Assembly (NCBI RefSeq): GCF_020618775.1
Contig: NZ_JAESVB010000002.1
Location: 1-64,000 of the forward strand
Length of the DNA stretch: 64,000 nucleotides
Direction: 5' to 3'
DNA from: Acidisoma silvae
Lineage (GTDB): Bacteria > Pseudomonadota > Alphaproteobacteria > Acetobacterales > Acetobacteraceae
Numbering within the stretch: the stretch's first letter is position 1; every line of letters starts with the position of its first letter. Of the stretch, positions 17,310-28,717 are shown in pieces. The position numbers were made by a program, and so were the translations under genes. Below the pieces are notes generated by a model. It worked only from the letters and a program-made list of their open reading frames with translations. It did not search any database and was not told the origin of the DNA.

Positions 17310-18074
17310 ATGGCCCGCCGCAGACAGCTTTATGAGGGAAAAGCGAAAATCCTGTTCGAAGGTCCGGAACCCGGCACCCTCGTGCAATATTTCAAGGATG
17401 ACGCGACCGCGTTCAACGCCCAGAAAAAGGGCGTCATCACCGGCAAGGGCGTGCTGAACAATCGCATCAGCGAGTTTCTGATGCTGCGTCTGGCCGAAAT
17501 CGGCGTGCCGACGCATTTCGTTCGCCGCCTCAATATGCGTGAGCAGCTGATCCGCGAAGTGGAAATCATCCCGCTCGAAGTCGTGGTGCGCAATGTCGCG
17601 GCCGGCAGCCTGTCGACCCGCCTGGGCATTCCGGAAGGCACCCGCCTGCCGCGCTCGATCGTCGAATACTATTATAAGAACGACGGCCTGAACGACCCGA
17701 TGGTCGCGGAAGAGCATATCACCGCCTTCGGCTGGGCGACGCCCCCGGATATGGACGATATCGTCTCCCTCACGCTGCGCGTGAACGATTTCCTGACCGG
17801 CCTGTTCCTGGGCGTCGGCATCACCCTGGTCGACTTCAAGCTCGAATTCGGCCGGCTGTGGGAAAACGACGAGATGCGCATCGTGCTGGCCGATGAAATC
17901 AGCCCGGACAATTGCCGTCTCTGGGACAGCAAGACCAACGAGAAGATGGACAAGGACCGCTTCCGCCGCGACCTCGGCAAAGTCGAGGAAGCCTATCAGG
18001 AAGTGGCCAAGCGCCTCGGCATTCTGCCCGAAGCCGGTACGCGCGACATGAAGGGCCCGGAGACCATGCAGTGA
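17310..18074 (+). CDS. purC: Phosphoribosylaminoimidazole-succinocarboxamide synthase
   Basis: It is the SAICAR synthetase step of purine synthesis, joining aspartate to CAIR with ATP. At 254 residues it is the standard bacterial length. Diagnostic stretches are [16 protein letters not shown] at the N-terminus, [36 protein letters not shown] and [13 protein letters not shown] longer frame upstream exists, but the ATG before [10 protein letters not shown] fits the family. Its TGA overlaps the GTG of purS (GTGA), a strong coupling signal. Confidence 0.96.
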   Translation: MARRRQLYEGKAKILFEGPEPGTLVQYFKDDATAFNAQKKGVITGKGVLNNRISEFLMLRLAEIGVPTHFVRRLNMREQLIREVEIIPLEVVVRNVAAGSLSTRLGIPEGTRLPRSIVEYYYKNDGLNDPMVAEEHITAFGWATPPDMDDIVSLTLRVNDFLTGLFLGVGITLVDFKLEFGRLWENDEMRIVLADEISPDNCRLWDSKTNEKMDKDRFRRDLGKVEEAYQEVAKRLGILPEAGTRDMKGPETMQ

Positions 18075-18310
18075 AAGCGATCGTCACCGTCATGCTGAAG
18101 CCCGGCGTGCTCGACCCCCAGGGTCGCGCCATCGGGCATGCGCTGGAAACGCTTGGTTTCGAGGGCGTCGGCGATGTGCGCGCCGGCAAGATCATCGAGC
18201 TGGAACTGGCCGAGACCGACGCGGCCAAAGCGAAGGCTTCCGCCGAAGCGATGGCAGCCAAGCTGCTCGCCAATACCGTGATCGAAAGCTATCGGGTCGA
18301 GGTGGTCTGA
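18071..18310 (+). CDS. purS: FGAM synthase subunit PurS
   Basis: This small structural subunit bridges PurL and PurQ in the three-part formylglycinamidine ribonucleotide synthase. The 79-residue protein starts at a GTG overlapping the purC stop: [20 protein letters not shown], then [21 protein letters not shown] and a C-terminal [12 protein letters not shown], a full PurS domain. In most relatives purQ and purL follow directly; here an 816-bp stretch with an antisense toxin-antitoxin pair intervenes. A stable hairpin sits 10 nt after the stop. Confidence 0.95.
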   Translation: MKAIVTVMLKPGVLDPQGRAIGHALETLGFEGVGDVRAGKIIELELAETDAAKAKASAEAMAAKLLANTVIESYRVEVV

Positions 18311-18319
18311 TTTCGTTTT

Positions 18320-18345
18320 GAGGGCGCCTGGAAACAGGTGCCCTC
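18320..18345. other. Stable hairpin with GAAA tetraloop after purS
   Basis: GAGGGCGCCTG (18320-18330) pairs with CAGGTGCCCTC (18335-18345) over a GAAA loop; one pair is G-T. No U-tract follows on either strand, so it is not a textbook intrinsic terminator. It overlaps the last codon region of the antisense toxin gene. It could protect the 3' end of purCS mRNA or attenuate read-through into the antisense pair. Confidence 0.5.
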
Positions 18346-18643
18346 AGCGCTTCCGCCTGTAGCTGTGTTCGCGGACATTGCGGACGGCAAGAATCGTGAC
18401 CTCATCGACACTCGGGTCAAAGCGATAACGCACCTTATAGTGCTGCAAGCCGACTTTGATCACCAGCTCGCGCCTGCCGCGGCTGGCACGCCGCCCGATC
18501 AGCGGGCTCCCGCCTAATATTTGTAATGCCTGATTTATATCGTGGATTCTGCTGACCGGATCCGCGACCGCGAACCGTTCCATGTGAACAAGAAAGCGGT
18601 CAAAATCATCAAAAACACTGAGCGCGAGTTCAATGCGCGCCAA
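18344..18643 (-). CDS. RelE/ParE-family toxin
   Basis: The 99-residue protein has the compact fold of the RelE/ParE superfamily. An N-terminal helix pair (LALSVFDDFDRFLVHME, then IHDINQALQIL) is followed by a basic central strand region (IGRRASRGRRELVIKVG) and the typical end HYKVRYRFDPSVDEVTILAVRNVREH. Members are ribosome-dependent mRNA nucleases or gyrase poisons; the sequence does not settle which. It lies 6 nt downstream of its antitoxin gene on the same strand and is antisense to the purine operon. It appears intact. Confidence 0.82.
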   Translation of the reverse strand: MARIELALSVFDDFDRFLVHMERFAVADPVSRIHDINQALQILGGSPLIGRRASRGRRELVIKVGLQHYKVRYRFDPSVDEVTILAVRNVREHSYRRKR

Positions 18644-18649
18644 ATAAGC

Positions 18650-18958
18650 TTAACGGGCGAGGCGTCGGCCCGTAGGCCGGGGCGGATTCTCACCACGTGC
18701 GCGCGCTTCAAGCCAGCCTCTCGCCTCATCCCAAGCAACCGTCAGGCCGGTGTCTTGAACCTCCTGCCAGCGCTCCTCAGCCAATTGGGCGAAAGCCGCG
18801 TCTTCCTCGGCCTCGTCCAACTTGTCGAGAATGGCATCGCGAATAAACGTGTCCAGGCTCACGCCCGCCTCGGCCGCTACCGCTGCCGCCCGCGCCTTCA
18901 CGTCCTTGTCGATAAGGACAATGTCCATCGTCTCGGTCATCTCGGTCGCCGCTGTCAT
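18650..18958 (-). CDS. Antitoxin, ribbon-helix-helix-like
   Basis: The 102-residue protein has a short N-terminal strand followed by helices (MDIVLIDKDVKARAAAVAAE, then AGVSLDTFIRDAILDKLDEA), consistent with a ribbon-helix-helix DNA-binding and dimerisation part. The acidic C-terminal half (EERWQEVQDTG ... AWDEARGWLEARARGE) would wrap the toxin. I used the internal ATG before TAATEMTETMDI; the 26 codons upstream contain a palindrome and read as promoter. The order antitoxin then toxin with 6 nt between is standard type II. Autoregulation through the palindrome just upstream is likely but unproven. Confidence 0.8.
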   Translation of the reverse strand: MTAATEMTETMDIVLIDKDVKARAAAVAAEAGVSLDTFIRDAILDKLDEAEEDAAFAQLAEERWQEVQDTGLTVAWDEARGWLEARARGENPPRPTGRRLAR

Positions 18959-18985
18959 GATGCGCGCCTCCCAATGCGAGACTGT

Positions 18986-19003
18986 GTAGCATCCCGGTGC
19001 TAC
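18986..19003. promoter_or_regulatory. GTAGCA-N6-TGCTAC palindrome, candidate antitoxin operator
   Basis: The perfect 6-bp arms GTAGCA (18986-18991) and TGCTAC (18998-19003) flank TCCCGG. The element lies 27 bp upstream of the antitoxin ATG, where an autoregulatory operator is expected. A further GTAGCA half-site is at 19118-19123, immediately before purQ, and a related TGCTAT is at 19060-19065. Confidence 0.55.
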
Positions 19004-19100
19004 GCGGCAAATGCGTATCGCACCAACCCGTCTCAAGGGGTGCCTTGCACGAAAACTGGTGCTATCAGCCGCTGCTGATCTCGCTGTCTTGAATCTGTAG

Positions 19101-19123
19101 GTATACTGACCTGTGAGTGTAGC
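19101..19123 (+). promoter_or_regulatory. Possible separate promoter/half-operator for purQ
   Basis: TATACT (19101-19106) is a good -10 hexamer about 20 nt before the purQ ATG, though no matching -35 was found. GTAGCA (19118-19123), the arm sequence of the antitoxin palindrome, lies three bases before the ATG. No ribosome binding site is visible. The insertion separated purQL from purCS, so a local promoter would be needed. Confidence 0.35.
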
Positions 19124-19126
19124 AAA

Positions 19127-19824
19127 ATGAGTTTGCGGGCCGGCATCGTTCTCTTTCCGGGTACCAATCGCGAGCGCGACATGGCGATCGCCCTGGCGAA
19201 GGTTTCAGGCGGGCGGGAGCCCGTCATGATCTGGCATAAGGAGACCAGCCTCCCGCCGCTCGATCTCGTGGTCCTGCCGGGCGGTTTCAGCCATGGCGAC
19301 TATCTGCGCTGCGGCGCCATGGCCGCACAGTCCCCGGTCATGCGGGCGGTGAAGGATTTCGCGGAAGGCGGCGGCCATGTGCTGGGCGTCTGCAACGGCT
19401 TCCAGATTCTGACGGAAGCGGGCCTGCTGCCCGGCGCGCTGCTGAATAACGCCGGCCTGCGCTTCCTCGGTCAGGACCATCACCTGACGGTCGCGCAGAC
19501 CGACAGCCTCTACACGAAGCACTATACCCAGGATCAGGTGATCCGCGTGGTGCTGGCCCATGGCGACGGCAATTACTTCGCCGACAGCACGACGCTGGAC
19601 CGGCTTGAGGGTGAAGGCCGCGTCGCCTTCCGCTATGCCGGCGCGGACGGTGCGGTGACGGAAGCCACCAACCCGAACGGCAGCCAGCGCAATATCGCCG
19701 GCATCTTTTCCGACAATCGCCGCGTTCTGGGGCTGATGCCCCATCCCGAAGACTATGTTGATCCGCTGATGGGCGGAACGGACGGATTGCCCATGTTCAC
19801 CAGCATCGTGGAAGGGCTGGCCGC

Positions 19825-19828
<4 letters not shown>
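19127..19828 (+). CDS. purQ: FGAM synthase glutaminase subunit PurQ
   Basis: It hydrolyses glutamine and feeds ammonia to PurL. The 233-residue class I amidotransferase has the nucleophile Cys in [21 protein letters not shown] and the His/Glu pair in [12 protein letters not shown]. The N-terminus [14 protein letters not shown] matches PurQ. The start ATG follows GTAGCAAA without a visible ribosome binding site, which is odd for a core gene and may reflect a junction created when the toxin-antitoxin segment entered. Its stop overlaps the purL start (ATGA). Confidence 0.95.
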
Positions 19829-22012
<2,184 letters not shown>

Positions 22013-22014
<2 letters not shown>

Positions 22015-22033
22015 CGGCAGTGGCCCTGCCGTC
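22013..22033 (+). other. Intercistronic hairpin purL-bolA
   Basis: GACGGCA (22013-22019) pairs with TGCCGTC (22027-22033) over a 7-nt loop, beginning inside the purL stop codon. No U-tract follows; a ribosome binding site for bolA (AAGGAGAG) does. It looks like an mRNA-stability or attenuation element rather than a terminator. Confidence 0.4.
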
Positions 22034-22051
22034 CAGTTAAGGAGAGACGGC

Positions 22052-22285
22052 ATGGCCATGACCGCCAATGCGATCGAGAACCTGATCCGCGCCGCCATAC
22101 CTGATGCGCGGGTGACGGTCGAAGATTTGGCCGGTGACGGAGACCACTATGCTGCTACAGTGGTCAGTGAGCAGTTTCGTGGCCTCACGCGCCTGAAACA
22201 ACATCAGATGATCTATGCGGCTCTGCAGGGACGAATGGGCGGTGAACTTCACGCCCTGGCTTTGCAGACTTCAGCGCCCGAATAA
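22052..22285 (+). CDS. bolA: BolA family protein
   Basis: This 77-residue BolA-like protein has IRAAIPDARVTVEDLAGDGDHYAATVVSEQF, then LTRLKQHQMIYAALQGRMGGELHALALQT, covering the whole BolA domain. Its His residues, including the C-terminal GELHAL, are the expected partners for a [2Fe-2S] cluster shared with a monothiol glutaredoxin. The glutaredoxin gene follows after 10 nt, a widely conserved pairing linked to iron homeostasis and cluster delivery. A good ribosome binding site (AAGGAGAG) precedes the ATG. Confidence 0.93.
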   Translation: MAMTANAIENLIRAAIPDARVTVEDLAGDGDHYAATVVSEQFRGLTRLKQHQMIYAALQGRMGGELHALALQTSAPE

Positions 22286-22295
22286 GGAGCTATTC

Positions 22296-22637
22296 ATGTC
22301 TCAGGACGTCGTGGCAGACCGTATCGCCAAGGAAATCGCCGAAAATCCGGTGATGCTTTACATGAAGGGAACCGCGATGTTCCCGCAATGCGGCTTCTCC
22401 GCCCGCGTGGTACAGATCCTCAGCCACATGAACGTGCCCTTCGCCACCGCGAATGTTCTGGAAGACCCGGAACTGCGCGACGGCATCAAGCAGTTCTCCC
22501 AGTGGCCGACCATCCCCCAGCTTTATGTGAAGGGCGAATTCGTCGGCGGCTGCGACATCATCACCGAGATGTATCAGACCGGCGAACTGACCAGCCTGAT
22601 GGCCGAGAACGGCATCGCGCATTCCGTCGCCGCCTAA
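22296..22637 (+). CDS. grxD: Monothiol glutaredoxin (CGFS type)
   Basis: The 113-residue monothiol glutaredoxin has the CGFS active site at Cys32 (FPQCGFSARVVQIL), the TIPQLYVKGEFVGG glutathione-binding region and GCDIITEMYQTGEL. Family members bind a [2Fe-2S] cluster with glutathione and BolA and donate it to client proteins. The ATG is preceded by AAGGAG. A longer in-frame start upstream would overlap bolA and is rejected. It is cotranscribed with bolA. Confidence 0.95.
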   Translation: MSQDVVADRIAKEIAENPVMLYMKGTAMFPQCGFSARVVQILSHMNVPFATANVLEDPELRDGIKQFSQWPTIPQLYVKGEFVGGCDIITEMYQTGELTSLMAENGIAHSVAA

Positions 22638-22652
22638 GCCGAACTGAGATCG

Positions 22653-23573
22653 ATGCGGGTCGCGGTTGTCATCGCGGCCCGTGACATCGCCCGGTTTCTG
22701 GGTGATGCCATCAACTCGGCTCTGTCCCAGAGCCTTGATGCCTGTGCAGTCATCGTCGTCGATGACGGGTCCAGAGACGCTACGCCGGGCGTGATCGCCT
22801 GCCATGAAGCCCCTCTCCTGCGCAGCCTGCGCACCCCCGGCCTGGGCGTCGCAGCCGCCCGCAATCTGGGCGCGCGTCACGCTGCCGCGATGGCCGCTGA
22901 CGCGCTGCTGTTTCTGGACGGCGATGACTGGCTATCCGCCGATGCGCTGTCCCGTCTCGCCGCAGCGCTGACCGCGCATCCGCAGGCCGTGGCCGCCTAC
23001 GGTGCCTTCGCCTATGTGCCGGGGACGGCCAGGCCTGAGACCGCAGCACCGCAGGACATCCGCACAGCGCCTTCTGGCCTTACCCTTGCGCGGGTCACCC
23101 TGGGCAACCGCTTCGCCAATGGCGGCCATGTCCTGATCCGCCGCAGCGCCTGGGAGGCTACGGGGGGCTTTCACGAAGCGCTGCGCTTTGCCGAGGATTG
23201 GGAGTTCTGGCCGCGCCTGCGGCTGCTGGGGCCGTTTGCCGCTGTTCCTGGGCCACCCACCTTGCTGGTGCGCCGGCGGGCCGGCAGCGTGATGCACGGC
23301 GCTGCTACCGACCCGGCTGCCTATGCACCTGCCTTGGCGGCGATTGCCGCCAATGCTGGCCTTGCCGAAGCCATCGGCCCCCAGCGGTTTCGACGGCTGG
23401 TTCGCCGGACACAGCGCGAACTGACCTGGACCATCGGGCGGGAAATGCTGCGCCGGGGCGCGGCCCGGCCGGCCCTGCCCTTGCTGACGCGTGGATTTTT
23501 CGGCCAGTTTCGGCCGCAGCGCGCCGCCATTCTCATTCACGCTGCCTGGGCTGCCAGAAACACCTTGCCCTGA
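22653..23573 (+). CDS. Family 2 glycosyltransferase
   Basis: The 306-residue GT-A enzyme of family GT2 opens MRVAVVIAARDIARFLGDAI, with VVDDGSRDATPG (Asp37/38) for nucleotide binding, GLGVAAARNLGARHA and the metal-binding LFLDGDDW (Asp89-Asp92). FAEDWEFWPRL is the acceptor/catalytic ED motif. No membrane segments are visible, so it is cytoplasmic. Donor and acceptor cannot be told from sequence; cell-surface glycan synthesis is the usual role. It starts 15 nt after grxD but is functionally unrelated to it. Confidence 0.85.
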   Translation: MRVAVVIAARDIARFLGDAINSALSQSLDACAVIVVDDGSRDATPGVIACHEAPLLRSLRTPGLGVAAARNLGARHAAAMAADALLFLDGDDWLSADALSRLAAALTAHPQAVAAYGAFAYVPGTARPETAAPQDIRTAPSGLTLARVTLGNRFANGGHVLIRRSAWEATGGFHEALRFAEDWEFWPRLRLLGPFAAVPGPPTLLVRRRAGSVMHGAATDPAAYAPALAAIAANAGLAEAIGPQRFRRLVRRTQRELTWTIGREMLRRGAARPALPLLTRGFFGQFRPQRAAILIHAAWAARNTLP

Positions 23574-23645
23574 AGCGAAGGTGGCAGATGACATCTCATG
23601 ACAATTGGACAATAAGCCGCGCAACAATACGGAACGGGGCAAGAA

Positions 23646-24596
23646 ATGGGTTACGAGGTTGCGTCTTTCGGGGAACTGCTGATCGACATGGTGCCGCTGC
23701 CCAGCACGGGCGGGCTTAATTTCGCGGCCAAGCCGGGCGGCGCGCCGGGCAACGCCGCCGTCGGCCTGGGCAAGCTCGGGCGGTCGGCCTGCATGCTGAG
23801 CAAGGTCGGCGACGATGCCTTCGGCCGACTGCTGACCGATACCATCGCGGCCTCCGGCGCCTCCGTCGAGCATGTCGTCGTGTCGCAGGATCACCGCACC
23901 GGCCTTGCCGTCGTGACCCTGGATGCGCAAGGCGACCGCGATTTCCTGTTTTATCGGCAGGATTGCGCCGATGCGAATTACGCGCCCGAGGAAGTCGCCG
24001 AGGATGTCATCCGCCAGGCGCGCATGCTGCATGTGAACAGCCTGATCATGTCCGCGCCCACCGCCGCCCGCGCCCAGCGCCATGCCATCGCCGTCGCGCA
24101 GGACGCCGGGATCATGATCTCGGTCGACCCCAATCTGCGCCCGCTGCTGTGGGACAGCACCGAGGCTATGGTCGCCGCAGCGCGCGAGGTCATCGCCGTC
24201 GCCAATATCCTGAAGGTGGGGGCCGATGAACTGGCCATCATCACCGGCATCGACGATCCGATCGCAGCACTCGAGTCGCTCTGGCATGACGGATTGCGGG
24301 TTGCGGCCATCACCGCCGGCGCCGCAGGGGCCACGATCGTGACGCCGGGCGAAAAGGTGACCATCGCCGGCATTCCCGTGAAGGTCGTCGATACCACGGG
24401 CTGCGGCGACAGCTTTATGGCAGCCTTCCTGGCCGGCCTGCTCGACTCGGATTTCGACCTTTCAGCGGAAAACCTGGTGCGGATCGGCCGTTTTGCCTGT
24501 GCGGCCGGCGCGATCGTGGCCACCGCCCCGGGTGGAATGGACGCCATGGCGACGCGGGCCGAGCTGCAAATTTTTATGGCCGAACGCGGACTTTAG
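23646..24596 (+). CDS. PfkB-family carbohydrate kinase, fructokinase-like
   Basis: The 316-residue ribokinase-fold kinase has the N-terminal signature YEVASFGELLIDMVP, the substrate loop KPGGAPGNAAVGLGKLG and the C-terminal PfkB signature with catalytic Asp, VVDTTGCGDSFMAAFLAG. SVDPNLRPLLW and ILKVGADELAIITG are also typical of fructokinases and 2-keto-3-deoxygluconate kinases. Fructose to fructose 6-phosphate is the likeliest reaction, given MGYEVASFGELLIDM, but another sugar is possible. It begins 72 nt after the glycosyltransferase. Confidence 0.85.
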   Translation: MGYEVASFGELLIDMVPLPSTGGLNFAAKPGGAPGNAAVGLGKLGRSACMLSKVGDDAFGRLLTDTIAASGASVEHVVVSQDHRTGLAVVTLDAQGDRDFLFYRQDCADANYAPEEVAEDVIRQARMLHVNSLIMSAPTAARAQRHAIAVAQDAGIMISVDPNLRPLLWDSTEAMVAAAREVIAVANILKVGADELAIITGIDDPIAALESLWHDGLRVAAITAGAAGATIVTPGEKVTIAGIPVKVVDTTGCGDSFMAAFLAGLLDSDFDLSAENLVRIGRFACAAGAIVATAPGGMDAMATRAELQIFMAERGL

Positions 24597-24658
24597 GCTG
24601 TTGGGCGCGGAGTCGACCGGTGCCGACGTTGCAGAAGTTTGAAGTTGTTGCAATCTGC

Positions 24659-24687
24659 TTGGCGTCTGGGGATAGCCCCGCTATAAG
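24659..24687 (+). promoter_or_regulatory. Candidate sigma70 promoter of dksA
   Basis: TTGGCG (24659-24664) and TATAAG (24682-24687) have ideal 17-bp spacing and would start transcription about 60 nt upstream of dksA. A GC-rich discriminator (CCGGCCC) follows the -10, the kind of sequence expected at stringently controlled promoters. Confidence 0.55.
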
Positions 24688-24753
24688 CCGGCCCAAACGG
24701 CCGAACGTGTTTCGGTGTCGTTCAGTTTACAGCGACAGCGGAGACTTTGCCGC

Positions 24754-25170
24754 ATGATGATTACGCTACCCGAAGACTATCGTCCGCGTGAGGACGAAGA
24801 GTTCATGAATCCAATGCAAGTCGAGTATTTTCGAAGGAAATTGCTTCGCTGGCAGGAAGATCTTCTTAAAGAGGCCAACGGGACGCTTGCCAGCCTTTCC
24901 GAAGGTGGCATCGTCGAAGCCGATATTACTGACAGAGCCAGCGTCGAGACTGATCGGGCCTTGGAATTGCGCACGCGTGACCGCGCCCGCAAGCTGATTT
25001 CCAAGATCGAACAGGCCCTGCAGCGAATCGAAAACGGGTCCTACGGCTATTGCGAGGATACCGGCGAGCCGATCGGCCTGAAGCGCCTGGAAGCCCGGCC
25101 GATCGCGACCCTGTCGATCGAGGCGCAGGAACGCCACGAGCGTATGGAACGCGTCCACCGGGACGATTGA
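24754..25170 (+). CDS. dksA: RNA polymerase-binding transcription factor DksA, one-cysteine form
   Basis: It binds the RNA polymerase secondary channel and works with ppGpp in the stringent response. The 138-residue protein has the coiled-coil with acidic tip D57-x-x-D60-x-A62 (EADITDRAS). The C-terminal globular part YGYCEDTGEPIGLKRLEARP has a single Cys (Cys100) where classical DksA has four zinc ligands; the other positions are Thr or Ala. This is the zinc-independent variant known from alphaproteobacteria such as Rhodobacter. The ATG pair at 24754/24757 is preferred over a start 13 codons earlier. It has its own promoter and a strong hairpin downstream. Confidence 0.95.
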   Translation: MMITLPEDYRPREDEEFMNPMQVEYFRRKLLRWQEDLLKEANGTLASLSEGGIVEADITDRASVETDRALELRTRDRARKLISKIEQALQRIENGSYGYCEDTGEPIGLKRLEARPIATLSIEAQERHERMERVHRDD

Positions 25171-25181
25171 TCCTGACTTAA

Positions 25182-25224
25182 TCTGCGGCGCCGCTTTTCC
25201 TGACCGGAAGGGCGGCGCCGCAGA
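25182..25224. terminator. Long hairpin after dksA, probable terminator
   Basis: TCTGCGGCGCCGC (25182-25194) pairs perfectly with GCGGCGCCGCAGA (25212-25224), 13 bp. The 17-nt loop can form an inner TTCC/GGAA stem. Only a short U-run (ACCGUUU) follows. It starts 12 nt after the dksA stop, so termination or 3' end protection is the likely role. Confidence 0.6.
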
Positions 25225-25244
25225 CCGTTTCGGAGGATGGTCAT

Positions 25245-25273
25245 CCACCGCGGCCGGCATCGGGCCGGGGTGG
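25245..25273. other. Second GC-rich hairpin between dksA and secG
   Basis: CCACCGCGGCC (25245-25255) pairs with GGCCGGGGTGG (25263-25273) with a single mismatch. It is not followed by a U-tract. Together with the preceding hairpin it makes the 200-bp dksA-secG gap unusually structured. Confidence 0.45.
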
Positions 25274-25311
25274 AAATCCTTCAGTCGTTTCAAACGCAAG
25301 GCAGCCGCGCT

Positions 25312-25339
25312 TTGCATCCCGGCGAAGCTTCGCTAGAAG
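25312..25339 (+). promoter_or_regulatory. Candidate promoter of secG-pyrG-kdsA
   Basis: TTGCAT (25312-25317) and TAGAAG (25334-25339), spaced 16, lie about 32 nt upstream of the secG ATG. Pattern-based only. Confidence 0.35.
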
Positions 25340-25370
25340 GCGCGCGGGTGATCCCCCCGAAAGGCCTCGC

Positions 25371-25721
25371 ATGTTTACCGTCCTGCTTGTCATCCATGTC
25401 TTCGTGACCCTGGCGCTGATCGCCGTCGTGCTGGTTCAGCGCAGCGAAGGCGGTGGCCTTGGCATCGGTGGCGGCCAGGGCATGGGCAATTTCATGACCG
25501 GCCGCGGCACGGCGAACCTGCTCACCCGTTCGACGGCCATTCTGGCCACCATTTTCCTGGCCCTGTCGCTGATACTGGCGCTGATGACGCGCAGCAGCAC
25601 CAATGGGGTCAGCTCGATCTTCAACGGCCCGAAGGCACCCGTCTCGACCATGGCGCCGATGACGCCCGTGCCCGCGGCGCCTGCCAAGCCGGCTCAGCCT
25701 TCCGCTCCCGCGACGCCCTAA
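25371..25721 (+). CDS. secG: Preprotein translocase subunit SecG
   Basis: This small membrane subunit of the SecYEG channel is 116 residues long. Two membrane segments (about 2-22, TVLLVIHVFVTLALIAVVLV, and about 52-72, STAILATIFLALSLILAL) flank the conserved QRSEGGGLGIGGGQGMGNFMTGRG loop. A Pro/Ala-rich C-terminal tail is usual in alphaproteobacteria. The gene order secG-pyrG-kdsA is conserved in the class, supporting the call. Confidence 0.94.
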   Translation: MFTVLLVIHVFVTLALIAVVLVQRSEGGGLGIGGGQGMGNFMTGRGTANLLTRSTAILATIFLALSLILALMTRSSTNGVSSIFNGPKAPVSTMAPMTPVPAAPAKPAQPSAPATP

Positions 25722-25801
25722 GCGGGCCGCGCCTTGAGCTTTTCGCATCCGTGCCTAACCGCTCGGCCGGGGTTCCCCTGGCCGGGTCTGAACCTGTATG
25801 A

Positions 25802-27441
<1,640 letters not shown>

Positions 27442-27442
<1 letters not shown>

Positions 27443-28269
27443 TGGCGCATGTCGCGGTTGGCTCGGTCACCTTCGGCAACGACCTGCCTTTCGTTCTGAT
27501 CGGCGGTCCCTGCCAGATCGAGAGCCGCGACCATGCTTTGGACGTGGCGGAAGAACTGGTTGGCATCTGCCGGGCGCTGGATATTCCGCTGATCTATAAG
27601 TCGAGCTTCGACAAGGCGAACCGCACCTCGGGCGGCGCCGCCCGCGGCATCGGCCTGGCCGGCGGTCTCGCCATCCTGGCTGAAGTGCGGGAAAAGTTCG
27701 GCGTGCCGGTGCTGACGGATGTGCATGACGCCAGCCAATGCGCGCCTGCCGCCGAGGCCGTCGATATTTTGCAGATTCCGGCCTTCCTCTGCCGCCAGAC
27801 CGATCTGCTGCTGGCTGCCGGCGAAACCGGTGCCGCCATCAATGTCAAAAAGGGCCAATTCTTGGCCCCCTGGGACATGAAGAACGTCGCCGCCAAGATC
27901 GCGAGCACCGGCAACGAGCGTATTCTGCTCACCGAACGCGGCGCCAGCTTCGGCTATAATACGCTGGTAACGGATTTCCGAGCGCTGCCGGAAATGGCGC
28001 GCACCGGCTATCCTGTGGTCTTCGACGCCACCCATTCCGTTCAGCAGCCGGGCGGCCAGGGAACGTCTTCGGGCGGGCAGCGCCAATATGCGCCGATCCT
28101 GGCACGGGCCGCGCTTGCTGTCGGCTGTAGCGCGATCTTCATGGAAACTCATCCCGATCCGGATAACGCTCCGTCCGACGGCCCGAATATGATCCCGCTC
28201 GCCCAGATGTCGGCCGTGCTCGCGAAGCTCAAGGCTTTCGACACTCTCGCCAAACAGGTCGCCGCCTAA
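27442..28269 (+). CDS. kdsA: 3-deoxy-8-phosphooctulonate synthase
   Basis: It condenses phosphoenolpyruvate with arabinose 5-phosphate to KDO 8-phosphate for lipopolysaccharide core. The 275-residue barrel shows [70 protein letters not shown] and [14 protein letters not shown]. The Cys in GPCQIE would make it the metal-dependent type if other ligands (His, Glu, Asp) are also in place; they appear present. It is translationally coupled to pyrG. The presence of KDO synthesis confirms a Gram-negative host with LPS. Confidence 0.97.
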
Positions 28270-28303
28270 ACAGCCCGTCGCCCATAGCCAAGGAACTCTG
28301 CCG

Positions 28304-28717
28304 ATGTCGCTTATTCTCTACACGACTGTCGGGGTAAGTGACTTGGCACGGAGTGCCGCCTTCTACGACGCGGTCTTTGCGACCCTCGGCTATAGCCGCA
28401 GCCCCGAATCCTCCGACGAGTTTATCGGCTGGGGTCCGGGCTATGATAACGGCGTCGGTTTCTGGATCTGCAAGCCCTTCGACGGCCAGGCGCATTCGGT
28501 CGGCAATGGCGCCATGATCGCGCTGCGTGGCCGCAGCGAGGCGCAGGTGCAGGCCTTCTACAAGACGGCGTTGCTGCGCGGCGGCACCGATGAAGGGGCG
28601 CCCGGCACGCGCGAAGCCTATTCCCCAGGATTCTACGTCGCCTATGTCCGCGACCCGGACGGCAACAAGCTTGCCTGCGCCTTCCATAAGCATAAGCCGA
28701 AGGGCGCCGCATTATGA
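28304..28717 (+). CDS. VOC (glyoxalase/bleomycin-resistance fold) protein
   Basis: The 137-residue single VOC domain has two beta-alpha-beta-beta-beta units: YTTVGVSDLARSAAFYDAVFATLGY at the start and FYVAYVRDPDGNKLACAFHK at the end. The usual first metal-binding His is Thr, so glyoxalase I activity is unlikely. Similar proteins act in metal-dependent lyases, dioxygenases or as resistance proteins, and most are uncharacterised. It sits between kdsA and an amidase and overlaps the amidase start by 4 nt, so it may serve that enzyme's pathway. Confidence 0.85.
   Translation: MSLILYTTVGVSDLARSAAFYDAVFATLGYSRSPESSDEFIGWGPGYDNGVGFWICKPFDGQAHSVGNGAMIALRGRSEAQVQAFYKTALLRGGTDEGAPGTREAYSPGFYVAYVRDPDGNKLACAFHKHKPKGAAL

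Noticed and set aside
18320-18345. Hairpin after purS as an intrinsic terminator
   Set aside because: There is no U-tract on either side, so it is listed as a hairpin only.
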